DNA of 64,000 nucleotides from JBJXHN01 sp046233135 (GTDB lineage: Bacteria; Pseudomonadota; Alphaproteobacteria; Rhodospirillales; Rhodospirillaceae): contig JBJXHN010000002.1 in the NCBI GenBank assembly GCA_046233135.1, forward strand, positions 372,001 to 436,000. Reading direction: 5' to 3'. A program made the position numbers and the translations under genes. This document shows, piece by piece, positions 27,181 through 36,096 of this stretch (its first letter is position 1; every line of letters starts with the position of its first letter). The notes under the pieces were generated by a model. The model did no database searches. It was not told the DNA's origin and saw nothing but the letters and a program-made list of their open reading frames with translations.

Positions 27181-28899
27181 ATGGCTGAAGCAGCCTCTGA
27201 AATGCCTCCGATGGAGGAAGATTTCGCCGCCCTGCTCGACGAAACCCTCGGCAAGGACGGGTCTATCGAAGGGTCGGTGCTGACCGGCACCGTGCTGCGC
27301 GTGACCGGCGATTTCGCCCTGGTCGACGTGGGCTTGAAGTCCGAGGGGCGGGTGCCCCTGCGTGAATTCGCCCGCGCCGGCGAAGAAAGCGAGCTGCAGC
27401 CCGGCGACACCGTCGATGTCTACGTCGAGCGCTACGAAGACAAGGACGGCCTGATCGTCTTGTCGCGTGACAAGGCGCGCCGCGAAGAAGCCTGGAACGA
27501 GCTGGAAAAGGCCTTCAATGAAAGCCAGCGCGTGCGCGGCTTCATCCACAGCCGGGTCAAGGGCGGCTTCACCGTCGACCTGAACGGCGCGATTGCCTTC
27601 CTGCCGGGCAGCCAGGTGGACATCCGCCCGGTGCGTGACATTACCCCGCTGATGGGCCAGCCGCAGATCTTCCAGATCCTGAAGATGGACCGCGCGCGCG
27701 GCAACATCGTCGTGTCCCGCCGGGCCGTCCTGGAAGAAACCCGCGCCGAAGAGCGCGGGCGCCTGATGGAAAGCCTGAAGGAAGGCCAGGTGCTGGAAGG
27801 CGTGGTCAAGAACATCACCGACTACGGCGCCTTCGTGGACCTGGGCGGTGTGGACGGCCTGCTGCACGTCACCGACATTTCCTGGAAGCGCATCAACCAC
27901 CCGACCGAAGCCCTGACCATCGGCCAGAGCGTCAACGTCCAGGTGATCCGCTTCAACCCGGAAACCCAGCGCATCAGCCTGGGCATGAAGCAGCTGGAAG
28001 CCGATCCGTGGGAAGGCGTGGCCGCCAAGTACCCGGTGGGCACCAAGTTCACCGGCCGGGTGACCAACATCACCGACTACGGCGCCTTCGTGGAGCTGGA
28101 GCCGGGTGTGGAAGGTCTGGTCCACGTGTCCGAAATGTCCTGGACCAAGAAGAACGTCCATCCGGGCAAGATCGTCTCCACCAGCCAGGAAGTCGACGTG
28201 ATGATCCTGGACGTCGATCCGGACAAGCGCCGCATCAGCCTGGGCCTGAAGCAGACCATGGGCAACCCCTGGTCCGAGTTCCTGGAAACCCATCCGGTGG
28301 GCACCACCGTCGAAGGCGAGATCAAGAACATCACCGAATTCGGTCTGTTCATCGGTCTGACCGGCGACATCGACGGCATGATCCACCTGTCCGATCTGGA
28401 CTGGAGCCGCAGCGGCGACGAAGCGGTGAAGGACTACAAGAAGGGCGATGTGGTTCAGGCCAAGGTGCTCGACGTCGACGTGGAAAAGGAACGCATCTCG
28501 CTGGGCGTCAAGCAGCTGGGTGAAGATCCCTACCGCGAAGCCACCGCCGACCTGCGCAAGGGCGGCACGGTGACTTGCGTGGTGACCATGGTTCAGGACA
28601 ACGGCATCGAAGTGGACGTCAACGGCGCCACCGGCTTCATCCGCAAGTCCGATCTGGCCCGCGAACGCAACGACCAGCGTCCCGAGAAGTTCTCGGTCGG
28701 CGACAAGGTCGATGCCAAGGTGACCAACATCGACAAGTCCAACCGCCGCCTGACCTTGTCGATCAAGGCGCGCGAGATGGAAGAAGAGAAGCAGGCGATG
28801 GCCGAATACGGTTCCACCGATTCGGGCGCCTCGCTGGGCGATATCCTTGGCGCTGCTCTGAAGCAGGCCCAGGAAAAGGCCGACAAGAAGGACGATTAA
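27181..28899 (+). CDS. rpsA: 30S ribosomal protein S1
   Basis: Brings mRNA to the ribosome. 572 residues with six S1 repeats; the later ones show the repeated GxVxNITDYGAFV and GLxHxSxxSW patterns. The C-terminus ends in a Lys/Asp tail. A 255-base upstream gap after cmk probably holds its promoter, but I could not pick clear boxes. An intrinsic terminator follows at 28936-28966. Confidence 0.97.
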   Translation: MAEAASEMPPMEEDFAALLDETLGKDGSIEGSVLTGTVLRVTGDFALVDVGLKSEGRVPLREFARAGEESELQPGDTVDVYVERYEDKDGLIVLSRDKARREEAWNELEKAFNESQRVRGFIHSRVKGGFTVDLNGAIAFLPGSQVDIRPVRDITPLMGQPQIFQILKMDRARGNIVVSRRAVLEETRAEERGRLMESLKEGQVLEGVVKNITDYGAFVDLGGVDGLLHVTDISWKRINHPTEALTIGQSVNVQVIRFNPETQRISLGMKQLEADPWEGVAAKYPVGTKFTGRVTNITDYGAFVELEPGVEGLVHVSEMSWTKKNVHPGKIVSTSQEVDVMILDVDPDKRRISLGLKQTMGNPWSEFLETHPVGTTVEGEIKNITEFGLFIGLTGDIDGMIHLSDLDWSRSGDEAVKDYKKGDVVQAKVLDVDVEKERISLGVKQLGEDPYREATADLRKGGTVTCVVTMVQDNGIEVDVNGATGFIRKSDLARERNDQRPEKFSVGDKVDAKVTNIDKSNRRLTLSIKAREMEEEKQAMAEYGSTDSGASLGDILGAALKQAQEKADKKDD

Positions 28900-28935
28900 G
28901 GGATTTCCCTCCGGGGATTTGCCCATAAATCGGCT

Positions 28936-28966
28936 AAGGGCGTCCGCATTCGCGGGCGCCCTTTTG
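28936..28966 (+). terminator. Intrinsic terminator after rpsA
   Basis: AAGGGCG (28936-28942) pairs with CGCCCTT (28957-28963), with an inner GC-rich stem and ATTC loop, followed by TTTT. Confidence 0.85.
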
Positions 28967-29078
28967 CTTTGGCGTCAAAAAATGCTGAGAAAAGAGCAGC
29001 TTGCTTGACGGTCACGACGCGCTCTGGCAGGCTTCATGGGACAAGTGACCGGGGGCTGGCGGGAGGCACGGCCATTCC

Positions 29079-29384
29079 ATGACCAAATCCGAACTGATCG
29101 CCCGGCTGGCGGAGAAGAATCCTCATCTCTACCAGCGTGACGTGGAGCGGATCGTATCCACGATTTTCGACGAGATCGCCGAGGCCTTGGCCCGGGGGGA
29201 CCGGGTCGAGTTGCGAGGCTTCGGGGCTTTCTCCGTAAAGCACCGCGACGCGCGCGTGGGCCGCAACCCACGCACCGGGGAAACCGTTTCCGTGGATGCC
29301 AAGGCCGCTCCTTACTTCAAGACCGGGAAGCAGTTGCGCGAAATGCTCAACGGCGGAACCGATCCCGGGGGGGAGGACGACTAG
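29079..29384 (+). CDS. ihfB: Integration host factor subunit beta
   Basis: DNA-bending HU/IHF-family protein, 101 residues. The beta-arm region FGAFSVKHRDARVGRNPRTGE with the conserved Pro, and the C-terminal PYFKTGKQLREMLN, identify the beta subunit. It is separated from rpsA by a terminator and followed four bases later by lapA. Confidence 0.94.
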   Translation: MTKSELIARLAEKNPHLYQRDVERIVSTIFDEIAEALARGDRVELRGFGAFSVKHRDARVGRNPRTGETVSVDAKAAPYFKTGKQLREMLNGGTDPGGEDD

Positions 29385-29387
29385 ACC

Positions 29388-29729
29388 GTGAAACGCTTTT
29401 TTTTCTGGCTGCTGTTCGCACCCATCGCCATCATCTGCGCCGTCTTCGCGGTGGAGAACCGGGAAGCGGTGAAGCTGAGTCTGTGGCCCACACCCTTCAG
29501 CATCGATATTCCGCTGTTCCTGATGGTTCTGGGCGCCCTGGCCATCGGCCTGGTGATCGGAGGTCTGTTCGTCTGGCTGGGCAGTGCGAAGCTGCGGGTC
29601 CGCCTGCGGGATCGTGACGTGGAGCTGCGCAGCCTGAAGCGTGATCTGGACTCCGCCCGGGCGGAAAACCAGAAGCTGACCGACGCGCAGCAGCAGAACA
29701 CCATCAAGGCCTTGCCGCCGGCGGCCTGA
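29388..29729 (+). CDS. lapA: LapA-domain inner-membrane protein
   Basis: 113 residues from a GTG. Two membrane segments (about 3-20 and 43-65) flank VENREAVKLSLWPTPFSIDIP, the LapA/YciS pattern, followed by a cytoplasmic coiled coil (about 72-100). In enterics LapA helps regulate lipopolysaccharide assembly through FtsH/LpxC; whether that holds here is unknown. It probably shares a transcript with ihfB. Confidence 0.82.
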   Translation: MKRFFFWLLFAPIAIICAVFAVENREAVKLSLWPTPFSIDIPLFLMVLGALAIGLVIGGLFVWLGSAKLRVRLRDRDVELRSLKRDLDSARAENQKLTDAQQQNTIKALPPAA

Positions 29730-29772
29730 TTCGGGGGCCGCGTTACGCGACCGTCCTGTCTTCATGCTGGAC

Positions 29773-29804
29773 CCCCCCTGGTCCTATACCAGGGGGGTAT
29801 TTTT
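29773..29804. terminator. Bidirectional terminator between lapA and the TPR-glycosyltransferase gene
   Basis: CCCCCCTGGT (29773-29782) pairs with ACCAGGGGGG (29788-29797), loop CCTAT, followed by TATTTTT on the plus strand. The minus-strand gene's TAG stop (29784-29786) lies in the loop. Confidence 0.8.
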
Positions 29805-31478
29805 CGTGAAATGAGTTTCCAGGGCCGCTTCGGCCTGACGGAAGGCAGAGCGCCAATCGTTCTGACGAGTCTGGCGGAATAGGCGGTGGCTGTTGTACCA
29901 CCGGCTGTGATCCGTCCCCGTTCCGTACCGCCAGTCTGCCCGGGCATTCAGCATCACCCATGTCGGCCGCCCCAGGGCGCCGGCCAGATGGGCGATTGAT
30001 GTGTCCGAGGTGATCACCAGATCCAGATGCATCATGATGGCGGCCGTATCCTGGTAAGCGATGGCGCCGGCATCCAAGGCATCAAGGCGAATGACATGGC
30101 TGGTCATCAGCGCATTGCCGTCCAGGTCGAAATGATCCAGTTGCAAGGAAATGGTGCGAATGCGGGGATCTGAGACAATCCCCGCGAGATGGGTGACCGG
30201 AAAGCTTCGACGTTTATGCAGGAGTTTCCGCTCCATGGACTTACCACCTTGCCAGATCACGCCGATCTGCATTTTCTGGCCGGGTCCCAGCGGCGGGAGT
30301 GCGTCCTTCCAGAATTGGACTCTTTCAGGGTCCGGTTGCAGATAGGGCGTGCCCGCAGGGTGCAGGATCGGGCCATGGAATGGCAATGCGCTGAGCGGCA
30401 GCTGGACATCGACCGTTTCACTGAAGCAGGCGGCTTTGTCGATGACCCTGATCGGCGGGGGCAGGGTGGATAGCAGGGGCACCATTGCCCTGGGGGCGTT
30501 CAGGATCACGGGGCCGTCAATCACGGCGGCCAGTTGCCCCGCCAGCTGGGCGAACATGATCATATCGCCGCGCCCGCGGTCGGCGAGCAGAAGAAGGGTC
30601 CGGCCTTCCAGGGCCTCTCCGCGCCAGGCGGGGATGCATGGGTGCGGGCTGCTATCCTGCCAGGGGCCGGGCGGTGCGCGATAGACGGCCCGGGCGGCTT
30701 CGTCCTGTCCCAAACGCAGATACGATGTGGCCAGGTGGTGCGGGAATTCCACGGAGGCTGGGTCGAGGCGTATGAGGGTCCGGTAGCGTTCCATTGTGAT
30801 TTCGGGCGGTTCCGTCAGCTCCTCGGCGATGGCGCACTTGATGTGGGCGGGCACGCTTTCGGGCTGGCAGAACACGGCCCGCCGGCCAGCGCGCAGTGCG
30901 CTCGCCAGCTGGCCCCGCTCGATCAGCGCCGAACAATAGGCCGACCAAGCGCCGGATGACCCAGGGGCAAAGCGGATGGCGCGCTCTGCGGCCTCATAGG
31001 CCAGTTCCGCTTCGCCCAGTTCCTGATAGCAGCGCGTGATATTCAGCGCGAACGTTTCCGAGGGCAGGTGTTCCATGGCAGCTGTATAGGCATCAAGCGC
31101 TTTCGGGACGGCGCCAGAGTGGAACAAGGCCTGCCCATACAGATCCCAGACCGCGTATACGGACGGATGGGATCGGGTAAAGGGGGCCAGGACCGGAATG
31201 GCCTGACGATGCCGTCCGTGCTGAACCAGCTGATTGCCAAGGTTCAGCAGAAACGGCACCGGATCTCCGGTGGCGGCCTCGTGGGTGCGGCGGATGCGGT
31301 CGATTTCCTGTTCCTGCTCGGTCAGCAGGCTCAGGGCGACCATGCGCAGGGCGAGATCGAGTTGCTCTGGCCGGCCCTGGAACAGCTGGTCGAACAGACC
31401 AAAGGCATCGGACCAGCGCTGGTCCCGTAGGGCTTTGTCCGCAGCTTGCCGCAGATAGGAAGGGGTGGAAGAGGACAC
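29784..31478 (-). CDS. TPR protein with glycosyltransferase-like C-terminal domain (paralog 1)
   Basis: 564 residues. Residues about 1-260 are tetratricopeptide-like helical repeats. The C-terminal half resembles the sugar-nucleotide half of GT9/GT41 enzymes and ends with LDLVITSDTSIAHLAGALG and DWRSAFRQAEAALETH. The DTSxAHLAGALG loop is the sugar-nucleotide-binding motif shared with the paralogs at 32495, 34216 and 56605. No signal peptide, so cytoplasmic; likely a protein or glycan glycosyltransferase, acceptor unknown. It is last of a four-gene minus-strand operon, 12 bases after the AEC gene. Confidence 0.78.
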   Translation of the reverse strand: MSSSTPSYLRQAADKALRDQRWSDAFGLFDQLFQGRPEQLDLALRMVALSLLTEQEQEIDRIRRTHEAATGDPVPFLLNLGNQLVQHGRHRQAIPVLAPFTRSHPSVYAVWDLYGQALFHSGAVPKALDAYTAAMEHLPSETFALNITRCYQELGEAELAYEAAERAIRFAPGSSGAWSAYCSALIERGQLASALRAGRRAVFCQPESVPAHIKCAIAEELTEPPEITMERYRTLIRLDPASVEFPHHLATSYLRLGQDEAARAVYRAPPGPWQDSSPHPCIPAWRGEALEGRTLLLLADRGRGDMIMFAQLAGQLAAVIDGPVILNAPRAMVPLLSTLPPPIRVIDKAACFSETVDVQLPLSALPFHGPILHPAGTPYLQPDPERVQFWKDALPPLGPGQKMQIGVIWQGGKSMERKLLHKRRSFPVTHLAGIVSDPRIRTISLQLDHFDLDGNALMTSHVIRLDALDAGAIAYQDTAAIMMHLDLVITSDTSIAHLAGALGRPTWVMLNARADWRYGTGTDHSRWYNSHRLFRQTRQNDWRSAFRQAEAALETHFTKNTPLV

Positions 31479-31490
31479 GATCTTTCCTTT

Positions 31491-32405
31491 TTATCCCGCC
31501 GCCGCGGCAGCGGCCGGCAGGGCACTATCGCCCATGGCGATCCACAGCAGCAGGGGCAGGCTGGCAAAGCTGACCAGGGTGGACAGGATCACCACCCCGG
31601 CCACTTCCTCGGGACGACGGTTGTAGCGCACCGCGAACAGGTAGTTGAAGACCGCAACGGGCATGCCGCTTTGCACCAGCAGCACCCCCTGGGCCATGCC
31701 CTCCAGCTCCAGCAGTTCGGCGGCCAGCAGTCCCAGGCCGACCCCCAGCAGGATCTTGAAGGTGCCCAGGAACAGGCTGCGGCCCAGGCTGGAAATGCGC
31801 AGCCGCGCCAGGGACACCCCCAGGGCCAGCAGCATCAGGGGAACGGCCAGCGACCCGATCAGGTGGGCGGAATTGGCGATCCACGCCGGCAGAACCACCC
31901 CGCTGAGTTTCAGGGCAAGCGCCAGCAGCGTGGCCCACAGCATGGTGTTGTGGGTGACCTGCCGCCAGGACACCTGCCCAGCGCTGATGGCCGTGGACAG
32001 GGTATATTGGACCACGGCTGTGGCGGTGAAATAGCCGATTGCCAGGGCCAGGCCGTCGGGGCCGAAGGCGAACAGGCAAAGGGGCAGGGCCATATTGCCC
32101 GTATTGCCGAACAGCATGCTGGGCAGGAAGGCCGAAGCCGGCAGCTTCATCAGGCGCAGCAGCAGGGCACCGGCCAGCCCGGCCCCGGTCAGCACCAGAA
32201 CGGCGGCCAGGGCCATGTCGGCCAGCATGCCGATGCGGATGTCCGCGCCCATCAGGGTATCGATGATCAGCAGGGGAACCCCGACGTTCATCGCCAGCTG
32301 GGACACCGTATCCGTATCGAACGGCCGGCCGGTGCGCGCCCAGGTGTAGCCGATGGCCGCAGCCACCAGGACCGGCGCGATGACGGGAAAGACGAGGGCG
32401 AACAT
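31491..32405 (-). CDS. AEC-family transporter
   Basis: 304-residue membrane protein of the auxin-efflux-carrier superfamily with about ten segments in two five-helix halves (FALVFPVIAPVLVAAAIGY; SMLFGNTGNMALPLCLFAFG). Bacterial members export or take up small organic acids such as malate or malonate; substrate unknown. The ATG at 32405 opens the first helix; a longer open frame upstream overlaps the preceding intergenic DNA and gene without family match. It is inserted between two TPR-glycosyltransferase paralogs. Confidence 0.88.
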   Translation of the reverse strand: MFALVFPVIAPVLVAAAIGYTWARTGRPFDTDTVSQLAMNVGVPLLIIDTLMGADIRIGMLADMALAAVLVLTGAGLAGALLLRLMKLPASAFLPSMLFGNTGNMALPLCLFAFGPDGLALAIGYFTATAVVQYTLSTAISAGQVSWRQVTHNTMLWATLLALALKLSGVVLPAWIANSAHLIGSLAVPLMLLALGVSLARLRISSLGRSLFLGTFKILLGVGLGLLAAELLELEGMAQGVLLVQSGMPVAVFNYLFAVRYNRRPEEVAGVVILSTLVSFASLPLLLWIAMGDSALPAAAAAAG

Positions 32406-32494
32406 CGGAGACCATGAACCTCTGCCGGGAAAGGGCGGGGTAAGGATGCCCCTTCTGACGGCGGAATACCATCCGTCGGGGGCCGGGAGAAGAT

Positions 32495-34195
32495 CTAGAT
32501 CAGCGGGGTTCCGTCCCGCAGGTGGGCCTCCAGGGCGGCTTCCACCTTGCGGAAGGCCGATCGCCAGTCTCCCGGCCGGTCCTGCCGGAACAGGCGCATG
32601 GTCGGATACCAGGGCATCCTCTGTCCCGCTATGCCGAACCGCCATTCCGGGCGGGTCTTCAGCAGGACCCAGACCGGCACGCCCAGGGCGCCGGCGAGAT
32701 GGGCTATGGAGGTGTCGCAGGTGATCACCAGGTCGAGCCCGGTCATGATCGCCGCGCTGTCCATGAAAGCGCCACCAGCGGAGTCCAGGTCATCCGGGAT
32801 GACGAGGTGATCGCCCATCCCGCGGGCCTGTCCGGCGGCCTCGCCTGCCTGCAGGGAAATGCACTGGCTCCGGGGGTCGTGCAGGATGGAGGCGGCCTGG
32901 GTCAGGACGAAGCTGCGCCCCCCGTGATTGACGACATCCTTGGTCCAGGTATTGCCGTGCCAGTTCAGGCCGATCCGCACCCGTTGGCCTGTCGCCGGGG
33001 GGGGCAGGCGGTCCGCCCAGCGGGCAATCAGAGCCGGATCGGCGGACAGGTAGGGGACTCTGGCGGCCCCCAGGTCCGCCTCGGTGCGGACCATATAGGG
33101 CAGGGCGCGGCCGAGCGGGGCCTGGACCGCGAAACCCCGGTCTTCCGCTTCCCTGAACGATATGACGGCGACGGCAGGGTCGGAAAAACGCGAGAGAAGG
33201 GGGAGCATGTGATCCGGGCAGGCAACCGCAACCGATCCTGCACCCCGGTCCAGGGCCAGGGGGGCGAGCCGCAGGTACATCAACAGGTCCCCCAGCCCCT
33301 GATCGGACCAGAAGAGCAGGCTTTCGCCGGACAGGGGATCCCCCACCCATGGCCGTGCCGTGGGATGCCAGCGGGGGGCTTCGTCCGGTGTTTCGTGCAA
33401 GGTGTCACTTGCTTCGGCATAGCGGCCCTGTCGGTTCAGCAGCTGCACGAGGTTCATGCGCACCGGCACAATGACGGGCGGCATGGCCATGACCCGGCGG
33501 AAGGAGGTTTCGGCAGCCGCGAAGGCGCCACAGTGGTCTTCGGTATTTGCCCGCTGGATCCAGGCTGTCTGGTTGGCCGGGGTGCAGCGGGTGGCACGGA
33601 CGGCCGCGTCCCTGGCTTCTGGAAACTCCAGGCGCTTGGCGTGCAGGATGCTCAGGGCGGTCCAGGGGTGAGGGCTGCCCGGGAACCGGCTCAGGGCGCG
33701 CCGGATCCAGAGCCGGACCTCGCGGGGCTGATCCAGTCGCTGGAAGCACCACAGGATATTGGCGTAGGCGGCTTCCGTTTCGAAATGAGCCAGCGATTCG
33801 ATGTAGGTGTCTAGGGCTTTGGGCAGGTTCTCGCTGGCCAGATAGGCCTGACCCAGCAGGTCCCACAGGGCGTGGGTATCCGTATGGCGGGGCAGCAGGC
33901 GCCGCAGGATCCGGGCGGCTTTTGCCGGGCGGCCGTGTTGCAGATAGCGGTTTCCAGCATTGATGAAAAAAGCACCGTCCTGCGGTGCGGCAATCAGACG
34001 TCGGTTGTACAACTGATTCGCGGCCGCCTCGTTGCCGGACCGCAACGCCAGGGAGATGCCTTCCAGCAGCACGGTGCTTTCTCCCTCCGGCAGATCGCTT
34101 TCGCAAAGCCGCAGGGCGGCGCCGAACAAGGCCCAGGCATCGGCCCAGCGTTCCGCCTCGGCGGCGTGCCGGCATTGGCTGAGGAGATCCTTCAT
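32495..34195 (-). CDS. TPR protein with glycosyltransferase-like C-terminal domain (paralog 2)
   Basis: 566 residues from the ATG at 34195. TPR-like helices fill about the first 260 residues (RYLQHGRPAKAARILRRLL and similar). The C-terminal domain has ESLLFWSDQGLGDLLMYLRL, IGLNWHGNTWTKD and LDLVITCDTSIAHLAGALG. The end DWRSAFRKVEAALEAH matches the paralogs closely. It starts 20 bases after paralog 3, so they are co-transcribed. Confidence 0.78.
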   Translation of the reverse strand: MKDLLSQCRHAAEAERWADAWALFGAALRLCESDLPEGESTVLLEGISLALRSGNEAAANQLYNRRLIAAPQDGAFFINAGNRYLQHGRPAKAARILRRLLPRHTDTHALWDLLGQAYLASENLPKALDTYIESLAHFETEAAYANILWCFQRLDQPREVRLWIRRALSRFPGSPHPWTALSILHAKRLEFPEARDAAVRATRCTPANQTAWIQRANTEDHCGAFAAAETSFRRVMAMPPVIVPVRMNLVQLLNRQGRYAEASDTLHETPDEAPRWHPTARPWVGDPLSGESLLFWSDQGLGDLLMYLRLAPLALDRGAGSVAVACPDHMLPLLSRFSDPAVAVISFREAEDRGFAVQAPLGRALPYMVRTEADLGAARVPYLSADPALIARWADRLPPPATGQRVRIGLNWHGNTWTKDVVNHGGRSFVLTQAASILHDPRSQCISLQAGEAAGQARGMGDHLVIPDDLDSAGGAFMDSAAIMTGLDLVITCDTSIAHLAGALGVPVWVLLKTRPEWRFGIAGQRMPWYPTMRLFRQDRPGDWRSAFRKVEAALEAHLRDGTPLI

Positions 34196-34215
34196 ATCGG
34201 GGGCGGGGCGGAGGG

Positions 34216-35922
34216 TCACGGAATCAGCGGCGCCCCTTCGCAGAAGTGGGCCTCCAGCGCTGCCTCGGCCACGCGGAAGGCGGACCGCCAGTCTCCTGGA
34301 GCTGCCTGCCGGAACAGCCGCATGGTGGGGTACCAGTCCATGCGGTCTCCCGCCAGACCCCATCGCCATTCTGGCTGGTCTTTCAGGATCACCCAGACCG
34401 GACGGCCGAGGGCGCCGGCGAGGTGGGCGACAGACGTGCAGCAGGTGATGATCAGGTCGCAGTGGGCCATGATCGCGGCGGTATCCATGAAGGCTCCGCC
34501 CTCGGCATCAAGGGCGGGCGGTTGGTACAGGATTTCCTTATATGCATCCGCTTCGGCGGCGTCTCCTCCCACCTGAAGGGTGATCGCCTGAACCCGGGGA
34601 TCCATGGCAATCCCCATCGCTTGAGCCAGGGGGAAGCTGCGGCCTTCCAGCGGCAAAAAGGCCTTCTTGTCGCTGTGGGCTGCCCAGTGCAAACCGATGC
34701 GCAGGTTCCGGTGGGAGTCCGGGGGCGGCAAGAGGGCCTGCCAGCGGGCGATGCGGTCCGGGTCCGCAGACAGATAGGGCGCTGGCCGGTCGGCCAGATC
34801 ATCGACCGACGAAACCAGATAGTGCATCAGGGTGTTCAGCGGTGCCTGGACGTCCACTGCGGCCTTCAGTGCGGCGTCGTAGGAAACGATCCGTGCCGGG
34901 CCGGTGTAGCGGGACGTCAGCGGGACCATGCTTTCGGGACAAGCCACCAGGATGTCCCCGGCTCCATGGGCGCGGGCGCGATGGGCGAGGCCGAGGAACA
35001 TGAACATGTCGCCCAGCCCTTCGTTCAGGAACAGCAGCAGGCACTCGCCGTTCAGTCGTTCCCCCGTCCAGGCCCGGGCAGTGGCGTGGATCTTGGCGAC
35101 GGGCCAACGGCGGGCCACCCGGCCTGCATCCGCATAGCGCTTGCGCAGCCGGTAGGCACAGGTCAGCAGGTACAGATCCTGTTGCACGGGATCCGGTCCG
35201 GCGGTTCCTGTTTCGGCGGCGGTGATTGCCTCTTCGATCTGTCCCAGGAAAAAGGCGGCATTGGCGCGCCGGATCCAGGCGGTTTTGTCACCGGGTGCGC
35301 ACCGCGTCGCCCGGCGCCCGGCCGCCAGGGCCCGGTCGAAGCGCCGCCCGATCAGGTCCAGCATGCTCAGGATGCTCCAGCCGTTCGGCAGGTCAGGCCG
35401 CAGGATCAGGGCTTTCCTGACCGCCGCGATGGCATCCGCAGGCTGGTCGAGCTGGTGATAGAAATAGCTGGCGTTGATGTGGAACCGGGCATCGCCCGTG
35501 TGCGCCGCCCCCAGCAGGCTGGCATCCAGGGCCTTGGTGACCAGACCGGTGTTGATATAGGCCCGGATCAGCAGGTCCCAGGGTGCAACGTCGTGTGGGT
35601 GGCGGCGGGTGACGAATTCCAGGATCCGTGCGGCTTCCGTATTGCGGCCGTGGCGCAGATAGATATTGGCGGCGTTGACCGCGAAGTTCAGATCGTCGGG
35701 GCGCAGCGAGGCATAGCGGTCGAACAGGGCGTTGGCTTCGGCCTGCCTGTTCAGGGTCAGCGCGAGGGACAGGCCCCGCAGGTGGATATCCGGCACGGCG
35801 GCCAGCCCGGGGCCATCCATCCGCGCCGTGGCGGCCGCATAAAGGCCGAATCCGTCCGTCCACCGCCCCTGATCGAGGGCCGATTGCAGGTCTGCCAGAA
35901 GGGCGTTGTTCTGATCCGACAC
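34216..35922 (-). CDS. TPR protein with glycosyltransferase-like C-terminal domain (paralog 3)
   Basis: 568 residues, first gene of the four-gene minus-strand operon. TPR-like repeats (NAANIYLRHGRNTEAARILE, NASYFYHQLDQPADAIAAVR) precede the glycosyltransferase-like half with ECLLLFLNEGLGDMFMFLGL, IGLHWAAHSDKKAF and CDLIITCCTSVAHLAGALG. The motif has C in place of the usual D in the DTS triplet, which may weaken donor binding. It is divergent from nudC. Confidence 0.78.
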   Translation of the reverse strand: MSDQNNALLADLQSALDQGRWTDGFGLYAAATARMDGPGLAAVPDIHLRGLSLALTLNRQAEANALFDRYASLRPDDLNFAVNAANIYLRHGRNTEAARILEFVTRRHPHDVAPWDLLIRAYINTGLVTKALDASLLGAAHTGDARFHINASYFYHQLDQPADAIAAVRKALILRPDLPNGWSILSMLDLIGRRFDRALAAGRRATRCAPGDKTAWIRRANAAFFLGQIEEAITAAETGTAGPDPVQQDLYLLTCAYRLRKRYADAGRVARRWPVAKIHATARAWTGERLNGECLLLFLNEGLGDMFMFLGLAHRARAHGAGDILVACPESMVPLTSRYTGPARIVSYDAALKAAVDVQAPLNTLMHYLVSSVDDLADRPAPYLSADPDRIARWQALLPPPDSHRNLRIGLHWAAHSDKKAFLPLEGRSFPLAQAMGIAMDPRVQAITLQVGGDAAEADAYKEILYQPPALDAEGGAFMDTAAIMAHCDLIITCCTSVAHLAGALGRPVWVILKDQPEWRWGLAGDRMDWYPTMRLFRQAAPGDWRSAFRVAEAALEAHFCEGAPLIP

Positions 35923-36096
35923 GAAACACCTTGTTACAGAGGGGCCGGACCGGACAATGCCGTCTTCTTGCTTGCAAGGCCAGGGGGGACAGGCCTATCC
36001 CTACCCCCGTCATGTGCGCGGACGTCGGTTCGCGCGGCTTTGCCGGCTCATCCGAGTCCGAGTGTTTATCCGATTCCGAGACAGGGGGGCCGACCC

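Noticed and set aside
32406..32645. N-terminal extension of the AEC transporter
   Set aside because: It overlaps the 3' end of the upstream TPR-glycosyltransferase gene in another frame and has no transporter similarity.
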